Counted from the first letter of the stretch, positions 1 to 8,933 are shown. The stretch is DNA of 60,963 nt from Winogradskyella sp. UBA3174 (GCF_002364335.1 NZ_DEXW01000031.1:12252-73214); one strand, 5' to 3'. Program-made: numbers and translations. The notes: generated from the sequence alone by a model not told the origin.

Positions 1-204
1 GATGAAGAAGGTACAGTACAACATGAAAGTATAAACAACATGCCATTAGGTAGAAATGTTAATGAGTACTTAAGATTAGTTGATGCGTTAACACATGTAC
101 AAGAAAAAGGAGAAGTTTGTCCTGCAAACTGGGAAGATGGCAAAGAAGCAATGCAACCAAATGCTAAAGGAACTGCTAAATATTTAGCATCTCAATTAAA
201 TTAA
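1..204 (+). CDS. 2-Cys peroxiredoxin (AhpC/Prx1 type), 3' end only
   Basis: The window opens inside this gene, so only the last 67 codons are visible, ending in TAA at 202. The readable part contains EVCPANW, which is the resolving-cysteine motif of typical 2-Cys peroxiredoxins, and the preceding stretch (LGRNVNEYLRLVDALTHVQE) is characteristic of the AhpC/Prx1 C-terminal region. The family reduces hydrogen and organic peroxides in the cytoplasm, and the resolving cysteine forms the disulfide with the peroxidatic cysteine of the partner subunit. A thioredoxin-like gene and a DUF6952 gene follow on the same strand, which suggests a peroxide-detoxification unit with its reductant. The N-terminal half and promoter lie outside the window. 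Confidence 0.9.
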   Translation, partial: DEEGTVQHESINNMPLGRNVNEYLRLVDALTHVQEKGEVCPANWEDGKEAMQPNAKGTAKYLASQLN

Positions 205-302
205 AAAGACCTTAGGGTAAATTAAAAAAATCCATATTCCAAAGTAACTTAAATAAGAGTTTTTAAATTTGGAATTTAAAAATTTTGAATATTAATAAGA
301 AT

Positions 303-611
303 ATGATTCAAGAATTAGATAAAGATAACTTAGAAGACATAATTACAGAAAACGATACTGTTATTGTACAATATACAGCGACTTGGTGTGGTAATTGCCG
401 AATAATGAAACCTAAGTTTAAAAAATTAGCAACAGAAAATGAAGATGTTGTTTTTATTATGGCTGATGCTGAAAAATTTCCTGAAAGCAGAAAATTAGCT
501 ACTGTAGATAACCTTCCTACATTTGCGACGTTTAAAAAAGGTGAATTTAAAGGCCAAGTTCAAACTAACAAATTCGACGTTCTTAAAGAACTCGTCGAAG
601 GCGCATTGTAA
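303..611 (+). CDS. Thioredoxin family protein
   Basis: A 102-residue single-domain thioredoxin-fold protein. The active site reads TATWCGNCR, a WCGNC variant of the usual WCGPC, and a cis-proline region (VDNLPTFATF) follows at the normal place. It should act as a cytoplasmic dithiol reductant, most plausibly for the peroxiredoxin just upstream, because it lies about 100 bases after that gene on the same strand. The ATG at 303 is chosen; a TTG at 285 would add six residues but has no better support. A TAAATTTG box at 264-271 is a possible promoter, and a short AT-only inverted repeat (260-269 with 273-282) lies in the same place, so the gene may be transcribed both by read-through and on its own. 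Confidence 0.88.
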   Translation: MIQELDKDNLEDIITENDTVIVQYTATWCGNCRIMKPKFKKLATENEDVVFIMADAEKFPESRKLATVDNLPTFATFKKGEFKGQVQTNKFDVLKELVEGAL

Positions 612-649
612 TAAAAATTTTTCCCTTTGGGAAGATTAAAGATAGGATT

Positions 650-907
650 ATGAAATTACCTGTAATTAAACATTTAACGCAGTTCATTGAAGACAACGAT
701 GAAGACTATATTTTAGAAACAATTGAAACTTTAGAAAACCTAACGGAAGTTCCATCTCTTAAAGATGAAGAATTAGATGTAATTGGTGAGCTAATTTCGA
801 ATATGTATGGCGCACTTGAAGTCCAGAAAATGGTTAAAGGTGGAACCGCTAAAAAGGAAGCCTTAAACACATTTATGTCTCGCGTACTAGGTTCTATTGA
901 TAAATAA
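650..907 (+). CDS. DUF6952 family small protein
   Basis: An 85-residue acidic, apparently all-helical protein without signal peptide or membrane segment. I recognise it as the small DUF6952-type protein that commonly follows a peroxiredoxin and a thioredoxin in Flavobacteriaceae; its biochemical role is unknown. Visible features are an N-terminal MKLPVIKHLTQFIEDN segment and a conserved-looking ELISNMYGALEVQKMV helix. It starts 38 bases after the thioredoxin stop codon, so it is probably co-transcribed with it, and a hairpin terminator follows. A role in peroxide stress is inferred from position only. Confidence 0.75.
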   Translation: MKLPVIKHLTQFIEDNDEDYILETIETLENLTEVPSLKDEELDVIGELISNMYGALEVQKMVKGGTAKKEALNTFMSRVLGSIDK

Positions 908-929
908 TAGGAGAATTAGTAGAGAGAAA

Positions 930-958
930 AAAGGTGGCTCATTTCTGAGTCACCTTTT
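930..958 (+). terminator. Hairpin terminator between DUF6952 gene and katG
   Basis: A 12-base stem (AAAGGTGGCTCA with TGAGTCACCTTT, one G-U pair in the rightward transcript) with a 4-base loop is followed by a T run. It sits 22 bases after the rightward stop codon and 27 bases from the leftward katG stop. The A run on its left side means it could serve both converging units. Confidence 0.8.
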
Positions 959-984
959 TATTTGCTATTAATCACTATTTATTA

Positions 985-3192
985 CTATAAATCAAAACGA
1001 TCTAAGTTCATTACCTTAGTCCATGCGGCTACAAAATCATTAACAAAACGCGTTTCACCATCATTAGCTCCGTAAACTTCAGCTACAGCTCTTAATTCTG
1101 TATTAGATCCAAAAATTAAATCTGCACGAGTTCCTGAGAATTTCATTGCATTAGTCTTACGATCACGACCAATAAACTCTTTATCATCAGATGTTGCTGC
1201 TTTCCATGTTAAAGAAAGATCGAGTACGTTAGTAAAGAAATCATTAGTTAAACTTCCAACTTTATTTGTAAATACACCATGTTTAGAACCATCGTAATTT
1301 GCACCTAGGACTCTTAATCCACCAAGCAAAGCAGTCATTTCTGGAATTGAAAGCGTCATTAAGTTTGCACGATCTACTAGTAAATCTTCAGCAGCTACAT
1401 CTAATTTAGAACTCATGTAATTTCTAAAGCCATCTGCTAATGGCTCTAAATAACCAAACGATTCTAAATCCGTTTGTTCTTGTGAAGCATCTCCTCTACC
1501 TTGAGTGAAAGAAACATTCACAGAATGACCAGCATTTCTAGCAGCCTCTTCAACACCAGCTGTACCAGCTAAGACTATTAAATCTGCCATAGACACTGTT
1601 CCTTTGAATTCATTTTGAACACCTTCTAAGACATTCAGTACGCTATTCAATTCTTCTGAATTATTAACTTCCCAACTGCGTTGTGGCTCTAAACGTAAAC
1701 GTCCACCATTTGCTCCTCCGCGCTTATCTGAGCCTCTATACGTTGAAGCCGAAGCCCAAGCTGTAGTTACTAACTGCGAAACTGATAAACCAGAAGCTAA
1801 AATCATTTTCTTTAAAGACTCAATATCAGAATCACTCAAGGTATAATTTACTGCAGGAACTGGATCTTGCCAGATTAATTCTTCAGTTGGTACTTCAGGA
1901 CCTAAATAACGAGAAATTGGTCCCATATCTCTATGGGTTAACTTGTACCAAGCTCTAGCGAAAGCATCTTCGAATGCTTTGTGGTCTTTATAAAAACGCT
2001 CAGATATTTCTTTGTAAACTGGATCCATTTTTAAAGCCATATCTGCTGTCGTCATCATTAAAGCTTGTGTTCCATTACCACCAGCTTTGGGTGCTCTTCG
2101 AGCATTAGAAGCTTCAGTTGGTGTCCATTGATGTGCTCCTGCAGGACTTTTTGTTAATTCCCAATCGTAATTTAGTAGTACATCAAAATAATCTGCATCC
2201 CATTGTATTGGATTTGGTGTCCAAGCGCCTTCTATACCACTCGTAATTGTATCGTCTAAAACACCCGATTGAAATGTGTTTTTCCAACCTGTACTCATTT
2301 CTTCAATTGAAGCTCCATGAGGCTCTACTCCAACATATTTTTCTGGATCTGCGGCACCGTGTGCTTTTCCGAATGTATGTCCACCAGCTACTAAAGCAAC
2401 CGTCTCTTCATCATTCATAGCCATACGGCCAAATGTAATCTTAATATCATGTGCAGATTTTAAAGGGTCTGGTACTCCGTTTGGGCCTTCTGGGTTTACA
2501 TAGATTAATCCCATGTGTACTGCACCTAAGTGACCTTCTAAATCACCATCACTTGTATCGTAACGCTCATCATTATCCAACCAACCTGTTTCACTTCCCC
2601 AATAAATATCTTGTTCTGGTTCCCAAACATCTTCACGACCACCTGCAAAACCAAACGTTGGGAATCCCATAGATTCTAAAGCGCAATTACCTGCAAGAAT
2701 CATTAAATCTGCCCAAGAAATTTTGTTTCCATATTTCTTTTTTATTGGCCATAATAATAAACGTGCCTTATCTAAATTACCATTATCTGGCCAACTATTT
2801 AAAGGTGCAAAACGATGCGTACCCGAAGCTGCTCCACCACGACCATCACCTACTCTGTAAGTTCCTGCACTGTGCCAAGCCATACGAATCATAAACCCAC
2901 CGTAGTGTCCATAGTCTGCTGGCCACCAATCTTGAGAATCTGTCATTAAATCAATAACATCTTTCTTTAGTGCTGCAAAATTTACACTCTTAAATGCTTC
3001 TGCATAATTAAAGTTTTCACCCATTGGGTTATTTTTTGTAGCATTTTGGCGTAAAATATTAAGCTTTAATTCATTTGGCCACCAATCGCGATTACTTGTT
3101 CCGCCACCAGCTGATTTTTTTTGTGTTCCACTTAAGAATGGGCAGCTAGCAGCATCGCTACTATTAATGTTGTAATTACCTTTATTATCCAT
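985..3192 (-). CDS. katG: Catalase-peroxidase KatG
   Basis: A 735-residue bifunctional heme catalase-peroxidase, normal length for the family, with both the active N-terminal peroxidase domain and the degenerate C-terminal copy. The distal site MIRMAWHSAGTYR supplies the catalytic Arg-Trp-His; GLIYVNPEGPNG supplies the tyrosine and RMAMNDEE the methionine of the Met-Tyr-Trp adduct needed for catalase activity; the proximal heme ligand is in VALVAGGHTFGKAHG. All key residues are present, so the enzyme should be functional. It starts at ATG 3192, has no signal peptide, and is read towards the peroxiredoxin/thioredoxin unit. No OxyR gene is visible nearby. The leftward upstream region up to the SPFH gene is about 285 bases; I see no convincing promoter box in it. 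Confidence 0.97.
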   Translation of the reverse strand: MDNKGNYNINSSDAASCPFLSGTQKKSAGGGTSNRDWWPNELKLNILRQNATKNNPMGENFNYAEAFKSVNFAALKKDVIDLMTDSQDWWPADYGHYGGFMIRMAWHSAGTYRVGDGRGGAASGTHRFAPLNSWPDNGNLDKARLLLWPIKKKYGNKISWADLMILAGNCALESMGFPTFGFAGGREDVWEPEQDIYWGSETGWLDNDERYDTSDGDLEGHLGAVHMGLIYVNPEGPNGVPDPLKSAHDIKITFGRMAMNDEETVALVAGGHTFGKAHGAADPEKYVGVEPHGASIEEMSTGWKNTFQSGVLDDTITSGIEGAWTPNPIQWDADYFDVLLNYDWELTKSPAGAHQWTPTEASNARRAPKAGGNGTQALMMTTADMALKMDPVYKEISERFYKDHKAFEDAFARAWYKLTHRDMGPISRYLGPEVPTEELIWQDPVPAVNYTLSDSDIESLKKMILASGLSVSQLVTTAWASASTYRGSDKRGGANGGRLRLEPQRSWEVNNSEELNSVLNVLEGVQNEFKGTVSMADLIVLAGTAGVEEAARNAGHSVNVSFTQGRGDASQEQTDLESFGYLEPLADGFRNYMSSKLDVAAEDLLVDRANLMTLSIPEMTALLGGLRVLGANYDGSKHGVFTNKVGSLTNDFFTNVLDLSLTWKAATSDDKEFIGRDRKTNAMKFSGTRADLIFGSNTELRAVAEVYGANDGETRFVNDFVAAWTKVMNLDRFDL

Positions 3193-3404
3193 ATTTGATA
3201 TTTAATTAAGTTCAATTTTGATTAAAGTTATGAAATATTAGACTTTAATTACAAAAGCCATATTTTTTTAACTAATCTTTTAATAGCTAAAATTAATAGC
3301 ATTAGTTACTTCTATAGCCAAATTTAATATTAATACTGTTTGTAAAACATAACAGTTATAAGTTTTTACAAGTGAAAATTGAAAACAAACTTTTTTTTAA
3401 AACC

Positions 3405-3440
3405 AATAAATCCGTTAAAAACAAGTTTAACGGATTTATT
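3405..3440 (-). terminator. Perfect 15-bp hairpin downstream of the SPFH gene
   Basis: The arms at 3405-3419 and 3426-3440 are perfect reverse complements (AATAAATCCGTTAAA) around a 6-base loop. Read leftward, the stem follows the stop codon of the SPFH lipoprotein gene by 37 bases and its 3' side ends in TTTATTGGTTTT, a U-rich tail. It insulates that gene from katG. Confidence 0.75.
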
Positions 3441-3477
3441 AAATATAAAAAACTAACAACCTATAATATTAATCTAA

Positions 3478-4251
3478 TTATTTTTCATCTGAACTTATTA
3501 AATAAGGAGTCTTTCCATCTGTAATTATGACTTTACTATTTGCAGATTTTGCTAATTGTAAGAATGCTTCAATACTTTTTATTTTAATAATAGCAGGTGT
3601 AAGACCTTCTGCAAGAATTTTTTGAGCATCTCTTATACCTTCTGCTTCAATAATTTTACGTTGCGCCTCTAATCGTTCTTGTTGTAAAGTAAATTCCATT
3701 CGCATAGCATCTTGCTCCGCTTGTAACTTTTGCTCAATAGATCTAGATAAACCTAATGGCAATTGAATACTTTTCATTAAAACAGCTTCTATAATAATTC
3801 CTTGTGGAGTAAGTGTTCCTTCCATTTTAGTTTTAATCGCTTCTTCTATATCAGCTCTTTTTCCTGAATGCATATCTTTTGCAAAAAACTGTGAACAAAC
3901 ATCAGAACTTGCAGAACGGAATACAGCCGACATAACGTCTTGATAGTTAGAGCCTATATTTTTTAACACCGTTGGAACCATTTCTACCTCTAATCTGTAA
4001 AGAATTGAAATCTCAGAATCCACACTTAAACCTTCTTTACTCGGTATTCTAAGCGCTAATTTTAAATTGTTAGTTTGGATAGATTCTTTAATGACTCTTG
4101 TTGTAAAAGGATTAAAAAACACGGTGCCTTGGGTTGTAACTTTTGCCTCTAATTTCCCTAATTTTTGTCTAACGCCTGCTTCTCCTGGTCTTATAACTGC
4201 ACAACTCGTTGTTAAAAAAACTAATAGTAAAAGTGATATTTTCATTTTCAT
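3478..4251 (-). CDS. SPFH/prohibitin-family lipoprotein
   Basis: A 257-residue protein with a lipoprotein signal (MKMKISLLLLVFLTTSC, cysteine at about residue 17) followed by an SPFH (stomatin/prohibitin) domain: RPGEAGVRQKLGKLE near the start, a beta-rich core to about residue 120, then a charged helical stretch (EQKLQAEQDAMRMEFTLQQE, EAQRKIIEAEGIRDAQKIL) typical of prohibitins. Such proteins oligomerise at membranes and often influence proteolysis or membrane domains. What is unusual is the lipobox: anchoring would be by a lipid on the periplasmic side rather than by a hydrophobic N-terminal segment facing the cytoplasm. It is monocistronic between two terminators or gaps. A second ATG two codons in would give almost the same product. 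Function is inferred from fold only. Confidence 0.82.
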   Translation of the reverse strand: MKMKISLLLLVFLTTSCAVIRPGEAGVRQKLGKLEAKVTTQGTVFFNPFTTRVIKESIQTNNLKLALRIPSKEGLSVDSEISILYRLEVEMVPTVLKNIGSNYQDVMSAVFRSASSDVCSQFFAKDMHSGKRADIEEAIKTKMEGTLTPQGIIIEAVLMKSIQLPLGLSRSIEQKLQAEQDAMRMEFTLQQERLEAQRKIIEAEGIRDAQKILAEGLTPAIIKIKSIEAFLQLAKSANSKVIITDGKTPYLISSDEK

Positions 4252-4504
4252 AGCAATATTTTTTACAAAGTTAATTCATACTGCAATAATATTTGCATTT
4301 AGAATTTTTATAGATATCATAAATTTAAGGAGGTAAGTGAATATAAAAACCTGTATATCAATAAATTAAATCGCTAAAAATATTTTATGCTTTTAGAAAA
4401 CTTTAACATGGTTTGTTGAGAAAACAAATGTTGTCTTGAATAATTATATTGGTATAACGTATCTATATTTTTTGTAACTTATAGTATCATTAAAACATAG
4501 AATT

Positions 4505-4741
4505 ATGAGCACTACAGAATACACAAAAGTTTATTACGGCAATTTTATTTTAGTAAATCGCGTTAAAAATGAGTTAGAAAATGTAGGGATTATTCCAATT
4601 ATTAAGGACGAAGGTGAATCGCAACGCTTAGGTGGACAAGGTTCAATTGGTAATGGTTTCCAAGATCTATATGTACATATTGATGAGTTGGATAAAGCTA
4701 TGATTATTGTTGAACGTGTTAAGGGAGAGATGGAGGCTTAG
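4505..4741 (+). CDS. DUF2007-type putative signal-transducing protein
   Basis: A 78-residue soluble protein with a ferredoxin-like pattern: an opening strand (YTKVYYGNF), a helix that includes RVKNELENVGI, a strand ending in a glycine-rich loop (RLGGQGSIGNGFQDLYVHI) and a last helix. This matches the DUF2007 family, small proteins annotated as possible signal-transducing or metal-binding domains without a proven role. It stands alone; the flanking genes diverge or converge on it. ATG at 4505 follows a T-rich leader with no clear ribosome binding site, as usual in this group. Confidence 0.7.
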   Translation: MSTTEYTKVYYGNFILVNRVKNELENVGIIPIIKDEGESQRLGGQGSIGNGFQDLYVHIDELDKAMIIVERVKGEMEA

Positions 4742-4903
4742 ATAGTTTAGATAGTTTAGAAAAACTACTGTTTGAGGTTAAGTCTATCCTTAAATACCTT
4801 ATAAAAAACATTAGTTATACAATCTTACTTTTATATATTAAAATAAGTTCTGTATAACTGACAATATTAGGTATTACCTAAAAACAAATAAGATTAAACA
4901 AAA

Positions 4904-4932
4904 AAATGCTGGCGTTAAAAACACCAACATTT
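4904..4932 (-). terminator. Leftward terminator of the ABC-F gene
   Basis: The arms AAATGCTGGCGTT (4904-4916) and AACACCAACATTT (4920-4932) pair fully only in the leftward transcript, where the two differences become G-U pairs; in the rightward transcript they would be C-A mismatches. A run of A at 4900-4905 gives the U tract on the leftward RNA. The strand assignment is therefore directly supported. Confidence 0.8.
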
Positions 4933-4956
4933 ATAGTTTAAACGAAAAAAGAAAAC

Positions 4957-6582
4957 CTAGGCAGTTACAGCATACATCTTCTCTCTCATTTCTTTTATCT
5001 TCTTATCACTCATGTACTCATCAAAAGACATGTGACGATCTATAACTCCGTTTGGTGTTAACTCAATAATACGGTTTCCTAAAGTTTGTGCAAACTCATG
5101 ATCGTGAGTCGTAAACATTACTGTACCCTTAAAGTTTTTAAGCGAATTATTAAACGCTGTAATACTTTCTAAATCTAAGTGATTTGTTGGTTCGTCTAAC
5201 ATTAGAACGTTGGCTCTAATCATCATCATACGGCTTAACATACAACGCACTTTTTCTCCACCAGATAAAACATCAGACGTTTTTAAAGCTTCTTCACCAC
5301 TAAAAATCATCTTTCCTAAGAAACCTCTAATATGAACTTCTTCACGTTCTTCTTCTGTGGTTGCCCACTGACGTAACCAATCTACAAGCGATAGTTTATT
5401 ATTAAAATACTCGCTATTATCTAATGGCAAATACGATTGTGTCGTTGTAACTCCCCAAGCAAAATTGCCAGAATCAGCTTTAGCTTTACCGTTTATGATT
5501 TCATAAAAAGCTGTTGTTGCTCTAGAATCCTTAGAATAAACAACTACTTTTTCGCCTTTGTTTAAATTGATATCAATGCCTTTAAATAAAACTTCAGTAT
5601 CTAAACTAGCTGTTAAACCATTAATATTTAGTATTTGGTCACCAGCTTCACGATCGCGTTCAAAAATAATTGCAGGATAACGACGACTAGAGCGTCTTAT
5701 GTCACCAATATTTAATTTCTCAATCATTTTCTTTCTACTCGTAGCTTGTTTAGACTTAGCTACGTTAGCAGAGAAACGACGAATAAATTCTTCTAATTCT
5801 TTCTTTTTGTCTTCAGCCTTTTTATTCTGTTGTGCATGCTGTCTTGCTGCTAATTGAGAAGATTCATACCAGAATGTATAATTACCAGAAAAATGATTTA
5901 TTTTGCCGAAATCAATATCAGAAATATGTGTGCAAACAGCATCTAAAAAGTGTCTATCGTGAGATACCACGATGACACAGTTGTCGTAATTAGCTAAAAA
6001 GTTTTCTAACCAAGATATAGTTTCATAATCTAAATCATTGGTTGGCTCATCCATGATTAACAAATCTGGATTTCCAAATAATGCCTGAGCTAATAATACA
6101 CGTACTTTTTGCTTACCATCTAAATCTTTCATTAAGGTATAATGATAATCTTCCTTAATGCCTAAATTAGATAGCATTGCAGCAGCATCGCTATCTGCAT
6201 TCCAACCATTCATTTCTTCAAACTGAACTTGTAGTTCACCTATTTTTTCAGCATTAGCGTCTGTATAATCTGCATAAAGCGCATCGATTTGAGATTTTAA
6301 TTTAAATAGCGGTTTATTACCCTTCAAAATCGTCTCTAAAACAGTGTCTTCGTTGTGCTTATTATGATTCTGTTCTAAAACAGACATACGCTTACCAGGC
6401 TCTAAATGAACATGACCAGAGGTTGCATCAATTTTCCCTGCGATAATATTTAATAACGTAGACTTACCTGCACCGTTGGCACCTATAATTCCGTAGCAAT
6501 TACCATTATTAAATGTGGTATTTACTTCATCAAAAAGAACGCGTTTTCCGAATTGAACTGAAAGATTAGAAACTGATAACAT
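4957..6582 (-). CDS. ABC-F family ATPase, YbiT subfamily
   Basis: A 541-residue soluble protein with two ATP-binding cassettes and no membrane domain. The first Walker A is GANGAGKST (about residues 34-42), with the first Walker B LLIMDEPTNDLDYETISW; the second half has the ABC-F signature LSGGEKVRCMLSRMM and Walker B VLMLDEPTNHLDLES. The linker between them is rich in lysine and arginine (about residues 240-300), as in ribosome-binding ABC-F proteins. Length and N-terminal sequence fit the YbiT branch of translation factors rather than an antibiotic-resistance branch. ABC-F proteins bind the ribosomal E site and rescue stalled complexes. It is monocistronic with its own terminator. Confidence 0.92.
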   Translation of the reverse strand: MLSVSNLSVQFGKRVLFDEVNTTFNNGNCYGIIGANGAGKSTLLNIIAGKIDATSGHVHLEPGKRMSVLEQNHNKHNEDTVLETILKGNKPLFKLKSQIDALYADYTDANAEKIGELQVQFEEMNGWNADSDAAAMLSNLGIKEDYHYTLMKDLDGKQKVRVLLAQALFGNPDLLIMDEPTNDLDYETISWLENFLANYDNCVIVVSHDRHFLDAVCTHISDIDFGKINHFSGNYTFWYESSQLAARQHAQQNKKAEDKKKELEEFIRRFSANVAKSKQATSRKKMIEKLNIGDIRRSSRRYPAIIFERDREAGDQILNINGLTASLDTEVLFKGIDINLNKGEKVVVYSKDSRATTAFYEIINGKAKADSGNFAWGVTTTQSYLPLDNSEYFNNKLSLVDWLRQWATTEEEREEVHIRGFLGKMIFSGEEALKTSDVLSGGEKVRCMLSRMMMIRANVLMLDEPTNHLDLESITAFNNSLKNFKGTVMFTTHDHEFAQTLGNRIIELTPNGVIDRHMSFDEYMSDKKIKEMREKMYAVTA

Positions 6583-6731
6583 GCTTAGTAATTTATATAT
6601 CTTAACCTTATTGAAGATTAAGATGAATTTTTAAGAGTGCAAAAGTAGAAAATTAATGCGATTAGACGAAATTAATGCGCAGTATAACAAGATTTAACGC
6701 GGCATTAACAACAGTTAAAGCATGCAACACA

Positions 6732-6739
6732 TATTTTTG
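6732..6739 (+). promoter_or_regulatory. Candidate -7 box TATTTTTG
   Basis: A full match to the Bacteroidota TAnnTTTG box, 20 bases before the GTG start at 6760. No clear TTG box lies 19-20 bases further upstream, so this is only a candidate, and the resulting leader would be short. Confidence 0.35.
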
Positions 6740-6759
6740 TTCATCTAACCTTTAAAAGT

Positions 6760-8211
6760 GTGCTGAATCTAATAAGATTTTTATCTGTTTGTTTTGGAAT
6801 GTCTATTATTGCTGTGGGTTGTAATCCTAACAATAATACAGATGTTGATTATGCCTATATAGGTGGAGAAATAATTAATCCGAAAAATAAAAATATTATA
6901 CTTTATAATACCAAAGGTAAAGTCGTAGATTCTATTACCCTAGATGCCAATAATAGATTTATTTACAAAATCACTAATTTACAATCTGGTTTATATTCCA
7001 TTACGCATGGTGGAGAATACCAAATGATACTTTTAGAGCCAAATGACAGTATTATGCTTAGGCTAAATACTTATGATTTTGATGAATCACTAGTTTTTAC
7101 AGGTCATGGAGCCAAGAAAAACAATTATCTCATTAAAACGTACTTATCCAACGAAAAAGAAGCTAAGAAATTGGTGAAGTATTCTAAAATGGTGCCTGAA
7201 ACATTCCATGAATTTTTAGAAGAACGACGTTTGCATGAGCTAGATGAATTTAATAATTTTCTAAAAGACAACGATGAATCTGAATTTTTCAAATCTATAG
7301 TAGAAGATAATATTAACTATAACACCTACGCAGATAAAGAAATTTATCCTTTTGCATATTTTGGAAACAACAAACTTATTCACACTAAAGATTTACCAGA
7401 AGATTTCTATTCTTATCGAAGTGAAGTAGATTACAACGCTAATCATTTGAGTAACTTTTTTGCATATAATCGTTTTTTATTTTCTCATATAGATAACCTA
7501 GCTATAGAGTCATATTATAAAAACAATCCATTTCATAGTAAATTTGACAGGCATGCTATGACTTATAATAAAACTAAATTAGATTTAATAGATTCTATAA
7601 TTAGCGACGAGACCATAAAAAATAACCTGTTAAAATATAAAGTAAGAGATTATATAAGTTATAATCATACACAAGAAGAAGCAAAAGAATTACTAGACTA
7701 TTATTTAGAAAAGAGTACTAACAGTATTGATAAGCAATATATGGTTGATTTAGTATCATCATTAAAATCCTTACGACTTGGTAATCCCATACCTAAATTA
7801 GCAGTAGTTAATTACAACGATAGTGAACATCTTTTAACTTCTATAATTACTAAACCTACAATTATATTTTTCTGGTCATCTAACTCAAAAATGCAGTATA
7901 GAAATAGTCATTTTAAGGTAAATGAATTAAAAAGCAAGTTCCCACAAATGGATTTTTTATCTATTAATGTTAATGACAATGATGATAAATACTGGAAAAA
8001 TATAATAGACCAATACGACTTCCCTACTATTAATGAGTTTAAATTTAAAGATACGCATACAGCTAGAAAAATCTTAGCTGTTAATTATCTAAACAAGTGT
8101 ATTGTAGTTGATGAACTTGGCAATATACTGCACCCAAACGCTAACATATTTAGCTCTGAATTTGAAGAAACACTTGAAAATCTTTTACTAAAAAAGCACC
8201 TTATTCAATAA
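6760..8211 (+). CDS. TlpA-like thioredoxin-fold lipoprotein lacking the CXXC motif
   Basis: A 483-residue predicted lipoprotein (signal ending ...MSIIAVGC, cysteine at about residue 21) starting at GTG 6760; the next in-frame ATG would leave too short a signal. The N-terminal 100 residues form a beta-rich domain like the DUF4369-type domain that precedes TlpA-type thioredoxins in Bacteroidota. The middle is helical. The C-terminal 140 residues follow the thioredoxin order: IIFFWSSNSKMQYRNSH at the active-site position, then a helix, FLSINVNDND, and IVVDELGNI. The usual WCXXC is replaced by WSSNSK, so no redox disulfide can form. It probably sits in the periplasm or outer membrane as a binding or structural protein. 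It is single, and its 3' end overlaps a terminator. Confidence 0.72.
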   Translation: MLNLIRFLSVCFGMSIIAVGCNPNNNTDVDYAYIGGEIINPKNKNIILYNTKGKVVDSITLDANNRFIYKITNLQSGLYSITHGGEYQMILLEPNDSIMLRLNTYDFDESLVFTGHGAKKNNYLIKTYLSNEKEAKKLVKYSKMVPETFHEFLEERRLHELDEFNNFLKDNDESEFFKSIVEDNINYNTYADKEIYPFAYFGNNKLIHTKDLPEDFYSYRSEVDYNANHLSNFFAYNRFLFSHIDNLAIESYYKNNPFHSKFDRHAMTYNKTKLDLIDSIISDETIKNNLLKYKVRDYISYNHTQEEAKELLDYYLEKSTNSIDKQYMVDLVSSLKSLRLGNPIPKLAVVNYNDSEHLLTSIITKPTIIFFWSSNSKMQYRNSHFKVNELKSKFPQMDFLSINVNDNDDKYWKNIIDQYDFPTINEFKFKDTHTARKILAVNYLNKCIVVDELGNILHPNANIFSSEFEETLENLLLKKHLIQ

Positions 8212-8221
8212 GATGCTTTTT
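8191..8221. terminator. Hairpin shared by converging genes, overlapping a stop codon
   Basis: The arms AAAAAGCACCTTA (8191-8203) and TAAGATGCTTTTT (8209-8221) flank a 5-base loop; the single difference is a G-U pair in the leftward RNA. A runs on one side and T runs on the other make it bidirectional. Its left arm lies inside the last codons of the upstream lipoprotein gene. Confidence 0.78.
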
Positions 8222-8241
8222 AATCTATATTTAAAACTGTC

Positions 8242-8895
8242 CTAGTTTCCTTTTTTATAATCAGCTAAGAATTTTTCTAACCCTATATCTGTTAATGGAT
8301 GTTTTAATAATCCTGTTATAGAACTTAATGGACCAGTCATTACATCTGCACCAAGTTTTGCACAATCTATAACATGCATTGTGTGACGTACTGAAGCTGC
8401 TAAAATTTCTGTTTCAAAAGCATAGTTGTCGTATATATGACGAATTTCTGCAATAAGATTTAAACCATCTGTAGAAATATCATCTAAACGACCAATAAAA
8501 GGAGATACATAAGTTGCACCAGCTTTAGCTGCTAATAAGGCTTGTCCTGCCGAAAACACTAAAGTAACATTGGTTTTTATTCCTCTATCAGAAAAATATT
8601 TACAAGCTTTAATACCATCTTTAATCATTGGTAATTTAACTACAATCTGATCGTGTAATTCAGCTAAGGCCTCACCTTCTCTAACCATACCATCAAAATC
8701 TGTTGCTATAACTTCAGCAGAAACATCTCCATCTACAATAGTGCAGATATCGACATAATGCTTCATAATATTATCAGTACCTGTAATACCTTCCTTTGCC
8801 ATTAAAGACGGGTTTGTAGTTACACCGTCTAAAATACCCATGTCCTGAGCTTCTTTAATCTGTTCTAGATTTGCTGTATCAATAAAAAATTTCAT
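8242..8895 (-). CDS. tal: Transaldolase (small FSA-like fold)
   Basis: A 217-residue class I aldolase of the compact transaldolase/fructose-6-phosphate aldolase group. The Schiff-base lysine is in IVVKLPM (Lys87), the N-terminal MKFFIDTANLEQIKEA and TTNPSL motifs are conserved, and FSAGQALLAAKAGATYVSPF follows. Two diagnostic positions point to transaldolase rather than fructose-6-phosphate aldolase: a glutamate in SAEV (Glu61) where FSA has glutamine, and phenylalanine in SPF (Phe133) where FSA has tyrosine. It would connect the non-oxidative pentose phosphate branch with glycolysis. It starts at ATG 8895, just after a TAAATTTG box read leftward at 8934-8941. Confidence 0.92.
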   Translation of the reverse strand: MKFFIDTANLEQIKEAQDMGILDGVTTNPSLMAKEGITGTDNIMKHYVDICTIVDGDVSAEVIATDFDGMVREGEALAELHDQIVVKLPMIKDGIKACKYFSDRGIKTNVTLVFSAGQALLAAKAGATYVSPFIGRLDDISTDGLNLIAEIRHIYDNYAFETEILAASVRHTMHVIDCAKLGADVMTGPLSSITGLLKHPLTDIGLEKFLADYKKGN

Positions 8896-8933
8896 CTAAT
8901 ATAAGTTTGAATTGTTGTGTTATTTAGTTAGTG

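Noticed and set aside
2451..2672. Open frame opposite katG
   Set aside because: It is the mirror of conserved katG codons, with histidine- and leucine-rich composition and no ribosome site or context.
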